DNA of 64,000 nt from Aequorivita echinoideorum (GCF_018476645.1 NZ_JAHCTB010000003.1:310001-374000); one strand, 5' to 3'. Positions 41,791 to 51,456 are shown, counted from the stretch's first letter. Notes: a model not told the origin generated them from the sequence alone. Program-made: numbers and translations.

Positions 41791-42794
41791 GTCTTTTGAA
41801 GATTTATTCTGAAAATTCAATTTCGCATTTTATTAAAAAAAGAGCTGGCGAGACAAAGTTTGGTGAAAAAACAAATTTTGTCGAAAATCTTGATTCGCTT
41901 AAAGATTCTGATGCGAAACATGTGCTATTAGGAATTCCAGAAGATATTGGTGTACGCGCAAATTACGGAAATCCCGGCACTTCAAAAGCTTGGGAAGCAA
42001 CGTTGGGAAGCCTTTTAAATATTCAGCATAACGCCTTTACCAATACCGAAAATGTTATTCTTTTAGGTGAAATAGATTGCGATAAACAATTAGAGCAAGC
42101 TCAAAAAATTTCCAAAGAGGAAATACATTCCGCTGAAATGTTGGGTGAGCTCGTTACCCAAATTGACCACAAGGTTTCTGAAGTTGTAAAAGTTATCATT
42201 GAAATGGGTAAATTCCCAATCATCATCGGTGGTGGGCACAACAACAGCTATGGCAATTTAAAAGGGACTTCACAAGCGCTTAAAAATCCAATCAATTGTA
42301 TCAATTTTGATGCGCATACAGATTTCAGAAGTTTAGAGCACAGGCATAGCGGCAACGGATTTTCCTATGCTTTTGAAGATGGATTTTTGGATAAATATTT
42401 TATAGTTGGCCTTCATAGAAATTATACTTCAGAAAAAGTTTTTGCTTCCATCGAAAAAAATTCAGACAGGATAAAATTCAATCTGTTCGAAGACATTGCA
42501 TTTCAAAAAAGAATATCATTTTTGGAAGCCCTGAAAGAAGCTGAAGATTTTTGCACAGAACAAGATTTCGGGATTGAACTTGACCTTGATGCTATTGTAA
42601 ATATGGGGAGCAGCGCCATTTCGCCCAGTGGTTTCAATGTAACGCAGGCTCGAAATTTCGTTTTCCATTTCGCAAAAAATATAAATGCCCGTTACCTTCA
42701 TGTTTGTGAAGGTGCGCCCAGAGCGGGTTTATTTCCCAATCAGGTGGGCAAAACAATTTCTTATTTGGTGAGCGATGCCATTTCAAATTCATAA
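41787..42794 (+). CDS. hutG: Formimidoylglutamase
   Basis: 335 residues, arginase-fold Mn enzyme that splits formiminoglutamate into glutamate and formamide. Metal-site motifs: IIGGGHNNSYGN, NFDAHTDFR and ELDLDAI. It is coupled to hutI by ATGA. Arginase or agmatinase activity is possible in this fold, but the pairing with hutI strongly favours histidine catabolism. HutH and HutU are not in the window. Confidence 0.92.
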   Translation: MSLLKIYSENSISHFIKKRAGETKFGEKTNFVENLDSLKDSDAKHVLLGIPEDIGVRANYGNPGTSKAWEATLGSLLNIQHNAFTNTENVILLGEIDCDKQLEQAQKISKEEIHSAEMLGELVTQIDHKVSEVVKVIIEMGKFPIIIGGGHNNSYGNLKGTSQALKNPINCINFDAHTDFRSLEHRHSGNGFSYAFEDGFLDKYFIVGLHRNYTSEKVFASIEKNSDRIKFNLFEDIAFQKRISFLEALKEAEDFCTEQDFGIELDLDAIVNMGSSAISPSGFNVTQARNFVFHFAKNINARYLHVCEGAPRAGLFPNQVGKTISYLVSDAISNS

Positions 42795-42808
42795 AGAATT
42801 GCAAAAGC

Positions 42809-42822
42809 CCACTTTAAAGTGG
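42809..42822. terminator. Palindrome after hutG, weak terminator
   Basis: CCACTTTAAAGTGG is a perfect 14-base palindrome 14 bases after the hutG stop, followed by an interrupted T stretch (GTTTCTT). It may be a weak terminator or a protein site. Confidence 0.4.
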
Positions 42823-42857
42823 TGTTTCTTAGTATCTTCATTTAAAAATCTAAAAAC

Positions 42858-43661
42858 ATGAAACGTATCTACTTCATTTTAGCCATTTCAATGACGCTTT
42901 TCAGCTGTAAAGACAACGCAAAAGCAGATGAAAATTCTGAAGCCATAACTGAACCGCCACAGCAAGAAATTGATGGTGGCGAGGCGGCTGATGATATAGG
43001 CTTTGCAATAAATCCCGTTCAGCACGCCTCCATGGTGCTTCAATGGGACGATGCCATTATTTATGTGGATCCCGTGGGCGGAAAGGAATTATTTTCCCAA
43101 TACACGGCACCGAGCCTTATTTTGGTGACCGATATCCACCAAGACCATATGGATGCTACAACACTGGCCGCGATTATGACCGATAGCACAAAACTTATAA
43201 CGCCACAGGCTGTTGCCGACAAATTGCCGCAGGATTTGAAATCAAAAGCGATTGTAATGAATAATGGTGCAACGAAGAATGAATTGGGCATCTCAATTGA
43301 AGCGATGCCAATGTATAATCTTCGCGAGGAAGCCAAAAAATTCCACGAGAAAGGCCGTGGCAATGGTTATGTATTGGAAAAAGACGGAAAACGTATTTAT
43401 ATTTCCGGCGACACCGAAGACATTCCCGAAATGCGAAACTTGAAAAATATAGATATCGCATTTGTATGTATGAATTTACCTTACACAATGCCTGTTGAAA
43501 AAGCCGCAGAGGGCGTTTTGGCATTTAGACCAAAAACCGTCTATCCCTATCATTACAGAGGAACAGACGGTCTTAGCGATGTAGATAAATTTAAAAATTT
43601 GGTAGAAGCCGGTAACCCAGATATTAAGGTGACACAACTGGATTGGTATCCCAAACAATAA
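42858..43661 (+). CDS. Metallo-beta-lactamase-fold lipoprotein
   Basis: 267 residues, lipoprotein signal (MTLFSCKDN, Cys16). MBL fold of the UlaG type: VQHASMVLQWDDAIIYVDPV, the metal site TDIHQDHMDATT, and YISGDTEDIPEM. It could hydrolyse a lactone or phosphodiester; the substrate is unknown. It stands alone between the hut pair and the facing lipoprotein gene. Confidence 0.9.
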   Translation: MKRIYFILAISMTLFSCKDNAKADENSEAITEPPQQEIDGGEAADDIGFAINPVQHASMVLQWDDAIIYVDPVGGKELFSQYTAPSLILVTDIHQDHMDATTLAAIMTDSTKLITPQAVADKLPQDLKSKAIVMNNGATKNELGISIEAMPMYNLREEAKKFHEKGRGNGYVLEKDGKRIYISGDTEDIPEMRNLKNIDIAFVCMNLPYTMPVEKAAEGVLAFRPKTVYPYHYRGTDGLSDVDKFKNLVEAGNPDIKVTQLDWYPKQ

Positions 43662-43670
43662 ATTTTTAAA

Positions 43671-44132
43671 TTATTGCTTTTCACAAACAACTCCCCAGAT
43701 ATTGAGGGAGTTTTTTGATGTATTAATTTTCACGCTTTTATCATCAATTACGTTGAAATCTGCGCTGCCGGCGTAATTTTGGTCAAAAATGGCATCTACT
43801 GAAAATTTTGGATTTTTGAAATATAGCGTTTTCCAGTTTCCATCTGAAGTATAGGTTCCCTTCTCTGAAATTCTGGCCGGCTTCTCATTGCTTTCTGGCT
43901 GCGGAATGCTTTTGAAATCGAAAAGAAATGTGTTGTTTTCATATAATTCCAAAGAAATGGAAGCAACGCCGTTGCCCAAACTTTTATAAGAAATTGCCTG
44001 ACTTTTACCCAAAACCACATCTTTTGATTCTTTAGGAGTCATCGTTTCATCTGAATTTTCCACGGCCGCTTTTTTGCTTCCGCAAGCCGTCAACACCAAA
44101 ATCATCCCTACAATTGCGATATTCTTGATCAT
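43671..44132 (-). CDS. Lipoprotein, function unknown
   Basis: 153 residues, lipoprotein signal (LVLTACGSKK, Cys17). The mature part is beta-rich (VASISLELYENNTFLFDF, ISEKGTYTSDGNWKTLYF) and may be a small META/copper-resistance-like barrel, but no family is certain. It is 3 bases after the ettA stop in the same direction, so it is probably the last gene of the DinB-ettA unit. Confidence 0.7.
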   Translation of the reverse strand: MIKNIAIVGMILVLTACGSKKAAVENSDETMTPKESKDVVLGKSQAISYKSLGNGVASISLELYENNTFLFDFKSIPQPESNEKPARISEKGTYTSDGNWKTLYFKNPKFSVDAIFDQNYAGSADFNVIDDKSVKINTSKNSLNIWGVVCEKQ

Positions 44133-44135
44133 AAT

Positions 44136-45827
44136 CTATCGAATTAATTTTTTGTATTTAATACGCTTCGGCATTAAATCTCCACCCAAACGTTTCTTTT
44201 TATTCTCTTCGTAATCACTGAAACCGCCTTCAAAGAAATAAACTTCACTGTTTCCTTCAAACGCCAGAATGTGCGTACAAATTCTGTCCAAAAACCAGCG
44301 ATCGTGACTTATAACTACGGCGCAGCCTGCGAAGTTTTCCAAACCTTCCTCCAGCGCTCGAAGTGTGTTTACATCTAAATCATTCGTGGGCTCATCCAGC
44401 AACAACACGTTTCCTTCTTCTTTTAAAGTCATTGCTAAATGTAGCCTGTTGCGTTCTCCCCCGGAAAGCATCGATACTTTTTTGTTCTGTTCGCTTCCAC
44501 TAAAATTGAAACGGCTCAGATACGCTCTTGAGTTCACTTGTTTGCCCCCCATCATAATTAGTTCCTGGCTATCGCTGAAATTTTCCCAGATGGTTTTATT
44601 CACATCAATGTTTGAGTGTGATTGGTCCACATAAGCGATTTTAGCTGTTTCGCCTACTTCAAAGCTTCCTTTGTCCGGTGTTTCCTCGCCCATGATCATT
44701 TTAAAAATGGTGGTCTTTCCTGCTCCGTTTGGGCCAATGATACCCACAATTCCCGCTTGCGGTAATTTAAAGTTTAAATCTTCATAAAGAAGTTTATCTC
44801 CAAATGCTTTTGAAACTCCTTTGGCTTCAATAACATTTGTTCCCAAACGGGGCCCATTGGGAATGTAAATCTCAAGTTTTTCGTCCAATTGTTTTTGGTC
44901 CTGGCTCAATAATTTGTCATAATTCTGGAGACGCGCTTTCTGTTTGGTTTGGCGGCCTTTTGCTCCCTGCCGAACCCATTCCAGCTCGCGCTCCAAAGTT
45001 TTTTGCCGTTTGCCCGCCTGCTTTTGTTCCTGAGCCAATCGTTTCGATTTCTGGTCCAGCCACGATGAATAATTTCCCTTCCACGGAATGCCTTCTCCCC
45101 TATCCAATTCCAAGATCCAGCCAGCGACATTGTCCAAAAAGTACCTATCGTGCGTTACGGCAATCACCGTACCTTTATATTCTGAAAGGTGGTGCTCCAG
45201 CCAGTGGACGCTCTCCGCATCTAGGTGGTTGGTAGGCTCATCGAGCAAAAGAACATCCGGCTCCTTTAAAAGCAATCGGCATAAAGCGACGCGGCGTTTT
45301 TCACCACCGGAGAGCACACCTATTTTCTTATCCGGATCTGGAGTGCGCAAGGCATCCATTGCAATTTCCAGTTTTGTATCGAGCTCCCACGCATTGGTAG
45401 CATCAATTTTATCCTGAAGTTTTGCCTGTTTGTCCATCAACTCATCCATTTTTGCCGGGTTTTCATAAACCTCTGGCAACCCGAACATATCGTTGATTTT
45501 ATTATATTCATCAAGAATATCCACCACTTCCTGAGCTCCTTCTTTTACTACTTCCAAAACGGTTTTATTTTCATCCAGTTTTGGTTCCTGTTCAAGATAG
45601 CCCACACTGTAGCCAGGGGCAAAAACCACATCCCCTTGATAATTTTTTTCCTCTCCGGCTATAATGCGCAGCAACGTAGATTTACCGCTTCCATTAAGAC
45701 CCAGAATACCGATTTTGGCACCGTAGAAAAAACTTAGATATATGTTTTTAAGAACGGGAGTCTGGGCGCTTTGGTAGGTTTTGGTAAGCCCAGACATTGA
45801 AAAAATAACTTTTTTATCGTCACTCAT
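44136..45827 (-). CDS. ettA: Energy-dependent translational throttle protein EttA
   Basis: 563 residues, ABC-F protein that binds the ribosomal E site and gates elongation by the ATP/ADP ratio. Two ABC domains: Walker A GLNGSGKST (43-51) with LSGGEKRR, and GPNGAGKTT with LSGGERNR. The arm region characteristic of EttA lies between them in the first domain. The DinB gene is 31 bases upstream and a lipoprotein gene 3 bases downstream, all in one direction. Confidence 0.96.
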   Translation of the reverse strand: MSDDKKVIFSMSGLTKTYQSAQTPVLKNIYLSFFYGAKIGILGLNGSGKSTLLRIIAGEEKNYQGDVVFAPGYSVGYLEQEPKLDENKTVLEVVKEGAQEVVDILDEYNKINDMFGLPEVYENPAKMDELMDKQAKLQDKIDATNAWELDTKLEIAMDALRTPDPDKKIGVLSGGEKRRVALCRLLLKEPDVLLLDEPTNHLDAESVHWLEHHLSEYKGTVIAVTHDRYFLDNVAGWILELDRGEGIPWKGNYSSWLDQKSKRLAQEQKQAGKRQKTLERELEWVRQGAKGRQTKQKARLQNYDKLLSQDQKQLDEKLEIYIPNGPRLGTNVIEAKGVSKAFGDKLLYEDLNFKLPQAGIVGIIGPNGAGKTTIFKMIMGEETPDKGSFEVGETAKIAYVDQSHSNIDVNKTIWENFSDSQELIMMGGKQVNSRAYLSRFNFSGSEQNKKVSMLSGGERNRLHLAMTLKEEGNVLLLDEPTNDLDVNTLRALEEGLENFAGCAVVISHDRWFLDRICTHILAFEGNSEVYFFEGGFSDYEENKKKRLGGDLMPKRIKYKKLIR

Positions 45828-45858
45828 TTTGTTGGTTAATTTGAGAGTTTATATTGTA

Positions 45859-46335
45859 TTAATGTAGATTCAATAATCTTAAAATAATGAGCATTTGGCC
45901 AGTATGGTATGCGGTGTGTTCAATTACCAGAATTATTTCGCGCAAAAGTGTCTGTTCATTAGTACCATTTTTTACGGGACTGGTAAGGCCATTTTCAAAA
46001 TTAAGAAGAAAATCCTTTAACTCTTTTCGTGTTTCAAAATAATCGGCCTTGAGATTTTCCCAGTCTTTTTCCGTTTTACATTCTTTATTCTCTGACCAAT
46101 AATCTTCAGGCCAATTGTGCTCGCTGTATTTTTCTGAAACGCAAAAATCTAGGATATCTTTTTGCGCAAAGGTAATGTGGTAGAATAATTCGTAAAAAGA
46201 ATAAGGTAAGTTCTTTGGTCGTTTGTTTATTTCACTGAAGGAAATTTCATCCAACATTTTATCCACTGGCAGAAAGGCTTCTCCACCCTCAAGATGTTTA
46301 GCGAGCCGCTCTCGGATTAGTTTGTTTTCTGACAT
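45859..46335 (-). CDS. DinB-like four-helix protein with His triad
   Basis: 158 residues. DinB/YfiT-like superfamily with candidate metal ligands His53 (LFYHITFAQKD), His140 and His144 (EHTAYHTGQ). Members include bacillithiol S-transferases; the nearby bshB1 gene shows that the cell makes bacillithiol, so a thiol-transfer role is possible but unproven. It lies between CAL67264 and ettA. Confidence 0.85.
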   Translation of the reverse strand: MSENKLIRERLAKHLEGGEAFLPVDKMLDEISFSEINKRPKNLPYSFYELFYHITFAQKDILDFCVSEKYSEHNWPEDYWSENKECKTEKDWENLKADYFETRKELKDFLLNFENGLTSPVKNGTNEQTLLREIILVIEHTAYHTGQMLIILRLLNLH

Positions 46336-46398
46336 CTGTTTGAAATTTTATCCAACTTTCATTCTCAAATCAAATAATAAAGTATTGCAAATGTTCAA

Positions 46399-46581
46399 TT
46401 ATACTCTTCCCTTTAAAGCATTGAAAACCCATGCAATGGCGAAAAAGCCAATTCCCACCGTTGCAAAACCCCAACCCGCAACGTCGTCATAACGAAAGGC
46501 ACCCATACCAATGAGCAGTACACCCATAATCATCATAATAAATGTAGCCCACGCCAGTACCGTATTTTTATTCATTCCCAT
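46399..46581 (-). CDS. CAL67264-family membrane protein
   Basis: 60 residues, two transmembrane helices (FIMMIMGVLLIGMGAF and FATVGIGFFAIAWVFNAL) around a conserved RYDDVAGWG loop. The family is named after a Gramella forsetii protein and is confined to Flavobacteriia. Function unknown. It sits ahead of DinB and ettA in the same direction. A second Met (third codon) is an alternative start. Confidence 0.85.
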   Translation of the reverse strand: MGMNKNTVLAWATFIMMIMGVLLIGMGAFRYDDVAGWGFATVGIGFFAIAWVFNALKGRV

Positions 46582-46777
46582 AATTTATTTTTTTGTATTG
46601 CTGAAAAAGTAGCTATTAAAACAAATATCGATATTAAAATAGGTTTTTTCCGTTAACAAAAAGCCATTGTTTTAACTTTGGATTTCTGCAGCTAGTTATG
46701 CTGTATTACTTAAACTTTCGATATTTGAACCCAAAACTTTCCGGCATTTTGTATTTTAGCGCAAACATACTATTTCT

Positions 46778-48421
46778 ATGGATTTAAACTTCAACAAAAA
46801 CGAAGATCACAATAAACTTTTGGTTTCAGAATTAAAGAACAAGCTCACAAAAGTGAAGCTTGGCGGGGGACAGAAAAGAATAGACAAACAGCACCAACAG
46901 GGCAAACTAACTGCTCGTGAGCGCATTGACTATCTCCTTGACCCCAAAAAACCGACAATTGAGATTGGAGCCTTTGCTGGTGATGGAATGTATGAAGAGC
47001 ACGGCGGCGCGCCTGGAGGTGGAGTCGTAGTGAAAATTGGGTATGTAAAGGGCAAACAGTGTATTGTGGTGGCGAATGACGCAACGGTGAAAGCCGGAGC
47101 GTGGTTTCCTATTACAGCGAAGAAAAATCTTCGTGCGCAGGAAATTTCAATTGAAAACAGATTGCCCATCATATATTTGGTTGATAGCGCGGGCGTTTAT
47201 TTGCCAATGCAAGATGAAATTTTTCCCGATAAGGAACACTTCGGAAAAATTTTTCGCAACAATGCCGTTATGAGCAGTATGGGAATTACCCAAATTGCGG
47301 CCGTAATGGGAAGCTGCGTTGCCGGCGGTGCATACCTTCCCATTATGAGCGATGAAGCACTTATCGTGGATAAAACAGGAAGCATATTTTTGGCCGGAAG
47401 CTATTTGGTAAAAGCCGCCATTGGTGAAAGTATTGATAATGAAGAGTTGGGCGGCGCCACAACGCATTGCGAAGTGAGCGGGGTTACTGATTATAAAGCG
47501 AAAGACGACAAAGATGCGCTGGATACCATAAAAAATATTGTTTCCAAAATTGGAGATTTTGACAAGGCTGGTTTCAACCGTGAGAAATCCAGTAAACCGA
47601 AAGAAAAACAAGAAGAAATTTACGGAATCCTTCCCAAATCGCGCGCCGAGCAATACGATATGCGCGAGATCATAAAACGAATTGTAGATGATAGCGATTT
47701 TGAGGAATATAAAGAAGGCTATGGACAGACCATCCTGACTGGCTACGCCAGAATTGATGGTTGGGCGGTTGGCATTGTTGCGAACCAGCGGAGCTTGGTA
47801 AAAACCACAAAATCCAAAACCAAACCCAGCGAAATGCAGTTTGGTGGTGTTATTTACAGCGACAGTGCAGATAAGGCCACACGTTTTATCGCAAACTGCA
47901 ACCAAAAGAAAATACCTTTAGTATTTTTGCAGGATGTTACCGGGTTTATGGTTGGTAGCAAAAGTGAGCACGGCGGCATTATTAAAGACGGCGCTAAAAT
48001 GGTAAATGCAGTGAGCAATAGCGTAGTCCCAAAATTTACCATCATAATTGGTAACAGTTATGGCGCAGGTAATTATGCCATGTGCGGTAAAGCTTACGAC
48101 CCCAGGTTGATAGCTGCATGGCCTAGTGCGGAACTTGCGGTAATGAGCGGCAATAGTGCCGCAAAGGTTCTGCTTCAAATTGAAACTGCCTCGCTTAAAA
48201 AACAGGGCAAGGAAATTTCAAAAGAAGAAGAGACCGAACTTTATGATAAAATTAAAGCGCGTTATGATGAGCAAATTTCGCCATATTACGCAGCTTCGCG
48301 CATTTGGACTGATGCCGTGATTGATCCACTTGATACACGCAAATGGATTTCCATGGGAATTGAAGCAGCCAACCACGCACCTATAGAAAAGCCTTTCAAC
48401 CTGGGCGTTATTCAGGTTTAA
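46778..48421 (+). CDS. Acyl-CoA carboxylase carboxyltransferase subunit
   Basis: 547 residues, full length of the crotonase-fold carboxyltransferase beta chain, which transfers CO2 from carboxybiotin to an acyl-CoA. Conserved: TARERIDYLLDP, oxyanion segment GSCVAGGAYLPIMSDEALIV, FLQDVTGFMVGS and IIGNSYGAGNYAMCGKAYDP. The substrate (propionyl-, methylcrotonyl- or geranyl-CoA) cannot be assigned; biotin carboxylase is elsewhere. The NUMOD4/HNH gene follows 24 bases later. Confidence 0.93.
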   Translation: MDLNFNKNEDHNKLLVSELKNKLTKVKLGGGQKRIDKQHQQGKLTARERIDYLLDPKKPTIEIGAFAGDGMYEEHGGAPGGGVVVKIGYVKGKQCIVVANDATVKAGAWFPITAKKNLRAQEISIENRLPIIYLVDSAGVYLPMQDEIFPDKEHFGKIFRNNAVMSSMGITQIAAVMGSCVAGGAYLPIMSDEALIVDKTGSIFLAGSYLVKAAIGESIDNEELGGATTHCEVSGVTDYKAKDDKDALDTIKNIVSKIGDFDKAGFNREKSSKPKEKQEEIYGILPKSRAEQYDMREIIKRIVDDSDFEEYKEGYGQTILTGYARIDGWAVGIVANQRSLVKTTKSKTKPSEMQFGGVIYSDSADKATRFIANCNQKKIPLVFLQDVTGFMVGSKSEHGGIIKDGAKMVNAVSNSVVPKFTIIIGNSYGAGNYAMCGKAYDPRLIAAWPSAELAVMSGNSAAKVLLQIETASLKKQGKEISKEEETELYDKIKARYDEQISPYYAASRIWTDAVIDPLDTRKWISMGIEAANHAPIEKPFNLGVIQV

Positions 48422-48445
48422 AATAATTATTATCTCCCCCTTAAA

Positions 48446-48997
48446 ATGATTAAAAGCTTTATTAATGAAATATGGAAAGACGTTGAATTTGACGATAAGA
48501 TTTCCGAAAAAGAAAAATTTCAGATATCAAATTTTGGTAGGATTATAAACTGCAAGGGCCCAGAACCTTTTTTGGTAAAAGAATCCTACATAAATGGATA
48601 TCAAAACTTGCCTTTGAAGCAAAAACGCAACGGAAAATCCACCAGCCGCTATGTCCATAAACTGGTTGCAAAACATTTTTTGGAAAGAAATGACGGCGAA
48701 TTTGTTATTCATTTGGATTATGAAAAGACAAACAACCGGTGGGACAATCTGAAGTGGGCCACAAAAACCGAAAAGGAACAACACCAATTCAGCAATCCGG
48801 AGTTTAAGACCAGAATTAGGACAAAACCAAAAACGGCAAAGCTCACCGAAACAAAGGTCAAGCTGATAAAAAGAAAAATTAACGACCCAAACCGAAGGAC
48901 CCGATTAAAGATGATCGCAAAACAGTTCGGGATTTCCGAAATGCAATTGCACAGGATAAAAACCGGGGAAAACTGGGGCGAGGTTACGGAATATTGA
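48446..48997 (+). CDS. Stand-alone NUMOD4/HNH protein
   Basis: 183 residues. A NUMOD4-type DNA-binding motif (FQISNFGRIINCKGPEPF) is followed by an HNH_3-like core (YVHKLVAKHFLERN, FVIHLDYEKTNNRWDNLKWA), a basic linker and a C-terminal helix-turn-helix (MIAKQFGISEMQLHRIKTGE). Homing endonucleases with this order occur in phage and group I introns, but no intron or prophage lies here. The His/Asn residues of HNH remain, so nuclease activity is possible. It may have been repurposed for regulation. Confidence 0.82.
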   Translation: MIKSFINEIWKDVEFDDKISEKEKFQISNFGRIINCKGPEPFLVKESYINGYQNLPLKQKRNGKSTSRYVHKLVAKHFLERNDGEFVIHLDYEKTNNRWDNLKWATKTEKEQHQFSNPEFKTRIRTKPKTAKLTETKVKLIKRKINDPNRRTRLKMIAKQFGISEMQLHRIKTGENWGEVTEY

Positions 48998-49004
48998 AAA
49001 TGAA

Positions 49005-49028
49005 GGAAGGACGCTTGCGCGCCCTTCC
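49005..49028. terminator. Hairpin between convergent genes
   Basis: GGAAGG (49005-49010) pairs with CCTTCC (49023-49028) with further GC pairing inside the loop region. It lies between the NUMOD4/HNH stop and the VWA stop; T tracts are only moderate. Confidence 0.45.
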
Positions 49029-49072
49029 TCCTTTCAAAAAAAACCAAACCACACTACATTTTTCTGTTAAAT

Positions 49073-50929
49073 TTATTCGCTGCTTTTTACCAGCCTGATA
49101 AATTCTGCCCTATAACCATCTGCATCGGTTCCTTTTCCAGCTTCGGCCAAGGAAATTACATCTTGCCTTTTTTTCGTATTTATAAATTCAGAATTGCGAA
49201 GTTGCATCCCGAACAGCGCAACGGCGGCTGAAAATTTCAAATCCTCGTTTGCATTTTCGATAGAACTGTTTTCATCCTTCACGGTTTTCACGATCAGTTT
49301 GCTCACGTCGCCATCGGGCTCTTTGTACCGAAATTTCACGGTGAGCATTTCATCCTTAAAATTCCCAGTGGTTTGCTGTGTATATTTTAAGCCTTCCACT
49401 GCCTTAATATATTTACTTTTTACGCCCACGGGAATAATTTCGTACAGAGCGGTAACTGTGTGCCCGCTGCCCAATTCTCCGGCATCTTTGGTGTCATCTT
49501 TAAAATCCTCATCATTCAGCAGACGATTTTCATACCCAATCAATCGATATGCCTGAACTTTTGCAGGATTAAATTCCACTTGAATTTTCACATCCTTGGC
49601 AATGGTGTAAAGTGTGCCGAAAAATTCGGTTCCCAAAACCTTTTGTGCTTCTTGCATTGTATCAATATAAGCGTGGTTTCCGTTGCCTTTATCGGCTAAA
49701 ATTTCCAGCTTACTGTCTTTGTAATTTCCCATTCCAAAACCGAGACAGGTCAAGAAAACGCCACTTTTACGTTTCTCCTCGATCAAATTTTCCATAGAAC
49801 GGTCGCTGGAGGCGCCTACGTTGAAATCCCCATCGGTAGCCAAGATTACGCGATTGTTTCCCTTTTTACTGAAATTTTCCTCCGCAATTTTATATGCCAA
49901 TTCAATGCCAGCCCCTCCAGCGGTTGAGCCACCGGCGCTCAAGTTTTCAATGGCTTCGCGAATTTTGTCTTTCTCCGCTCCGGAAGTTGGCGCAAGCACC
50001 AGTCCCGCGGCACCGGCATAGACAACAATTGAAACCTTATCCGTCTCGCGAAGCTTATCCACCAAGACTTGTAGCGCAGCTTTTAACAGTGGCAATTTAT
50101 TTGGCTCATTCATGGAACCCGAAACATCCAACAAAAAAACCAGATTTGACGCAGGGACGTTGTTAAGAGAAATATCCTTTCCTTTCAACCCAATCCGCAC
50201 TAATTTTGAATCGCTGTTCCACGGGGAGTTTACAACATCCGCAGTGATGGAAAAGGGATCATTACCTTTAGGCTGTGGGTAATTGTAGGAAAAATAATTA
50301 ACCATCTCCTCAATTTTTACAGCATCCTGCGGTATTTCCTGTCCGTTGTTCAGCATCCGGCGAATGTTACTGTAGCCAGCTTTATCAACATCAATTGAAA
50401 ATGTGGAAAGTGGTGCTGTTTCTACTCTTTTAAAAATATTTTCTTCTATACGGCCATAGCTTTCGTTTTCGGGTAAATAATTTGAAACAGAGACATTGGT
50501 AGCATATTTAATCCGTTCTTTATGTTTACGCTCTGGCCTTGGGGAAGAATAATTGTTATTTCTTACTACACCATAACCCATTGCCCTTCTAATAGCATCA
50601 TTGTTTTGAGAATATCCCGTGACTACAACTTCTTCGAGGGCAGAACCAGGTGACAATTGAATATTTATGGGCTTATCAGATTTTATTTTTACCTCTTCCG
50701 TTTCAAAACCCACGTAGGAAAAAACCAATTTTTGACCAATTTGTGCTTGGATTTCATAATTCCCGTCAAAATCGGTTTGGGTTCCGGTGGAAGTTCCTTT
50801 TACAATTACGCTCGTGCCTGGTAATGGCAAACCTGTATCGTCAGTTACGTTTCCGGAAATTTTTACTGTTTGTGCGCCCATTTGCAAACCAAATAACGCG
50901 ATTGCTAAAAATGTGAATAATGTTCTCAT
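49073..50929 (-). CDS. VWA protein with carboxypeptidase-regulatory head
   Basis: 618 residues: signal peptide 1-20, CarboxypepD_reg-like domain of about 22-90 ending in the plug-type EEVVVTGYSQNND, a YfbK-type N-terminal domain (about 150-255), a VWA domain with intact MIDAS Asp268-Ser270-Ser272 (LLDVSGSM), and a DUF3520-type C-terminus. The combination fits surface-exposed, metal-dependent adhesion or complex-assembly proteins of Bacteroidota. It has no barrel. Confidence 0.9.
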   Translation of the reverse strand: MRTLFTFLAIALFGLQMGAQTVKISGNVTDDTGLPLPGTSVIVKGTSTGTQTDFDGNYEIQAQIGQKLVFSYVGFETEEVKIKSDKPINIQLSPGSALEEVVVTGYSQNNDAIRRAMGYGVVRNNNYSSPRPERKHKERIKYATNVSVSNYLPENESYGRIEENIFKRVETAPLSTFSIDVDKAGYSNIRRMLNNGQEIPQDAVKIEEMVNYFSYNYPQPKGNDPFSITADVVNSPWNSDSKLVRIGLKGKDISLNNVPASNLVFLLDVSGSMNEPNKLPLLKAALQVLVDKLRETDKVSIVVYAGAAGLVLAPTSGAEKDKIREAIENLSAGGSTAGGAGIELAYKIAEENFSKKGNNRVILATDGDFNVGASSDRSMENLIEEKRKSGVFLTCLGFGMGNYKDSKLEILADKGNGNHAYIDTMQEAQKVLGTEFFGTLYTIAKDVKIQVEFNPAKVQAYRLIGYENRLLNDEDFKDDTKDAGELGSGHTVTALYEIIPVGVKSKYIKAVEGLKYTQQTTGNFKDEMLTVKFRYKEPDGDVSKLIVKTVKDENSSIENANEDLKFSAAVALFGMQLRNSEFINTKKRQDVISLAEAGKGTDADGYRAEFIRLVKSSE

Positions 50930-51131
50930 AATCTGTGGTTTTATGTTTAACTTGAGGTAAAACTACATTTGCAATAGTTCAGAAAAAATGGAAAATGAGG
51001 GAACGGGCACTTTGATTGAGCGAAGCGACAACCGTTTTGGTGCGCTGTATTATTTTATTTTGAAAAAAAATCTGCGAAAATTTTCAACTTCTCAAAAAAT
51101 GAATACCTTCCCCATTCAATAAAAGAAAAAG

Positions 51132-51428
51132 ATGGCAAAGAGAAATGCTGAAAATATAAGCCTTGGCGATGTTTTAAAAGATTTTATCCAAAGCAACCGG
51201 CTCGAAAAAGGATTGAACAAAGTAAGCGCAAGGGAAGCATGGAATGAAATGATGGGAACGGCAATTTCAAATTATACAACAGATGTTAAGCTGGATGGCG
51301 ACACGCTGTATGTTCAACTTTCATCTTCCGTATTGCGTGAGGAATTAAGCTACGGTCGTGAGAAAATAATAAAAATGCTCAACGAGGAAATGGGTAAAGA
51401 CTTGATCAAAAAACTGGTTTTACGATAA
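51132..51428 (+). CDS. DUF721 (DciA-like) protein
   Basis: 98 residues. DUF721 family segments: LGDVLKDFIQSNRLEKGLNK and KVSAREAWNEMMGTAISNYT, with LYVQLSSSVLREELSYGRE typical of the KH-like domain. In many bacteria DciA loads the replicative helicase; this short Bacteroidota form lacks a clear C-terminal tail, so equivalence is not certain. It runs alone, with a hairpin behind it. Confidence 0.85.
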   Translation: MAKRNAENISLGDVLKDFIQSNRLEKGLNKVSAREAWNEMMGTAISNYTTDVKLDGDTLYVQLSSSVLREELSYGREKIIKMLNEEMGKDLIKKLVLR

Positions 51429-51430
51429 AA

Positions 51431-51456
51431 AAAGCGCACAATTTCTTGCGCGCTTT
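51431..51456. terminator. Terminator between DUF721 and ndk
   Basis: AAAGCGC (51431-51437) pairs with GCGCTTT (51450-51456), with further CAA/TTG pairing inside. It lies between the two facing genes and can act for both. Confidence 0.7.
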
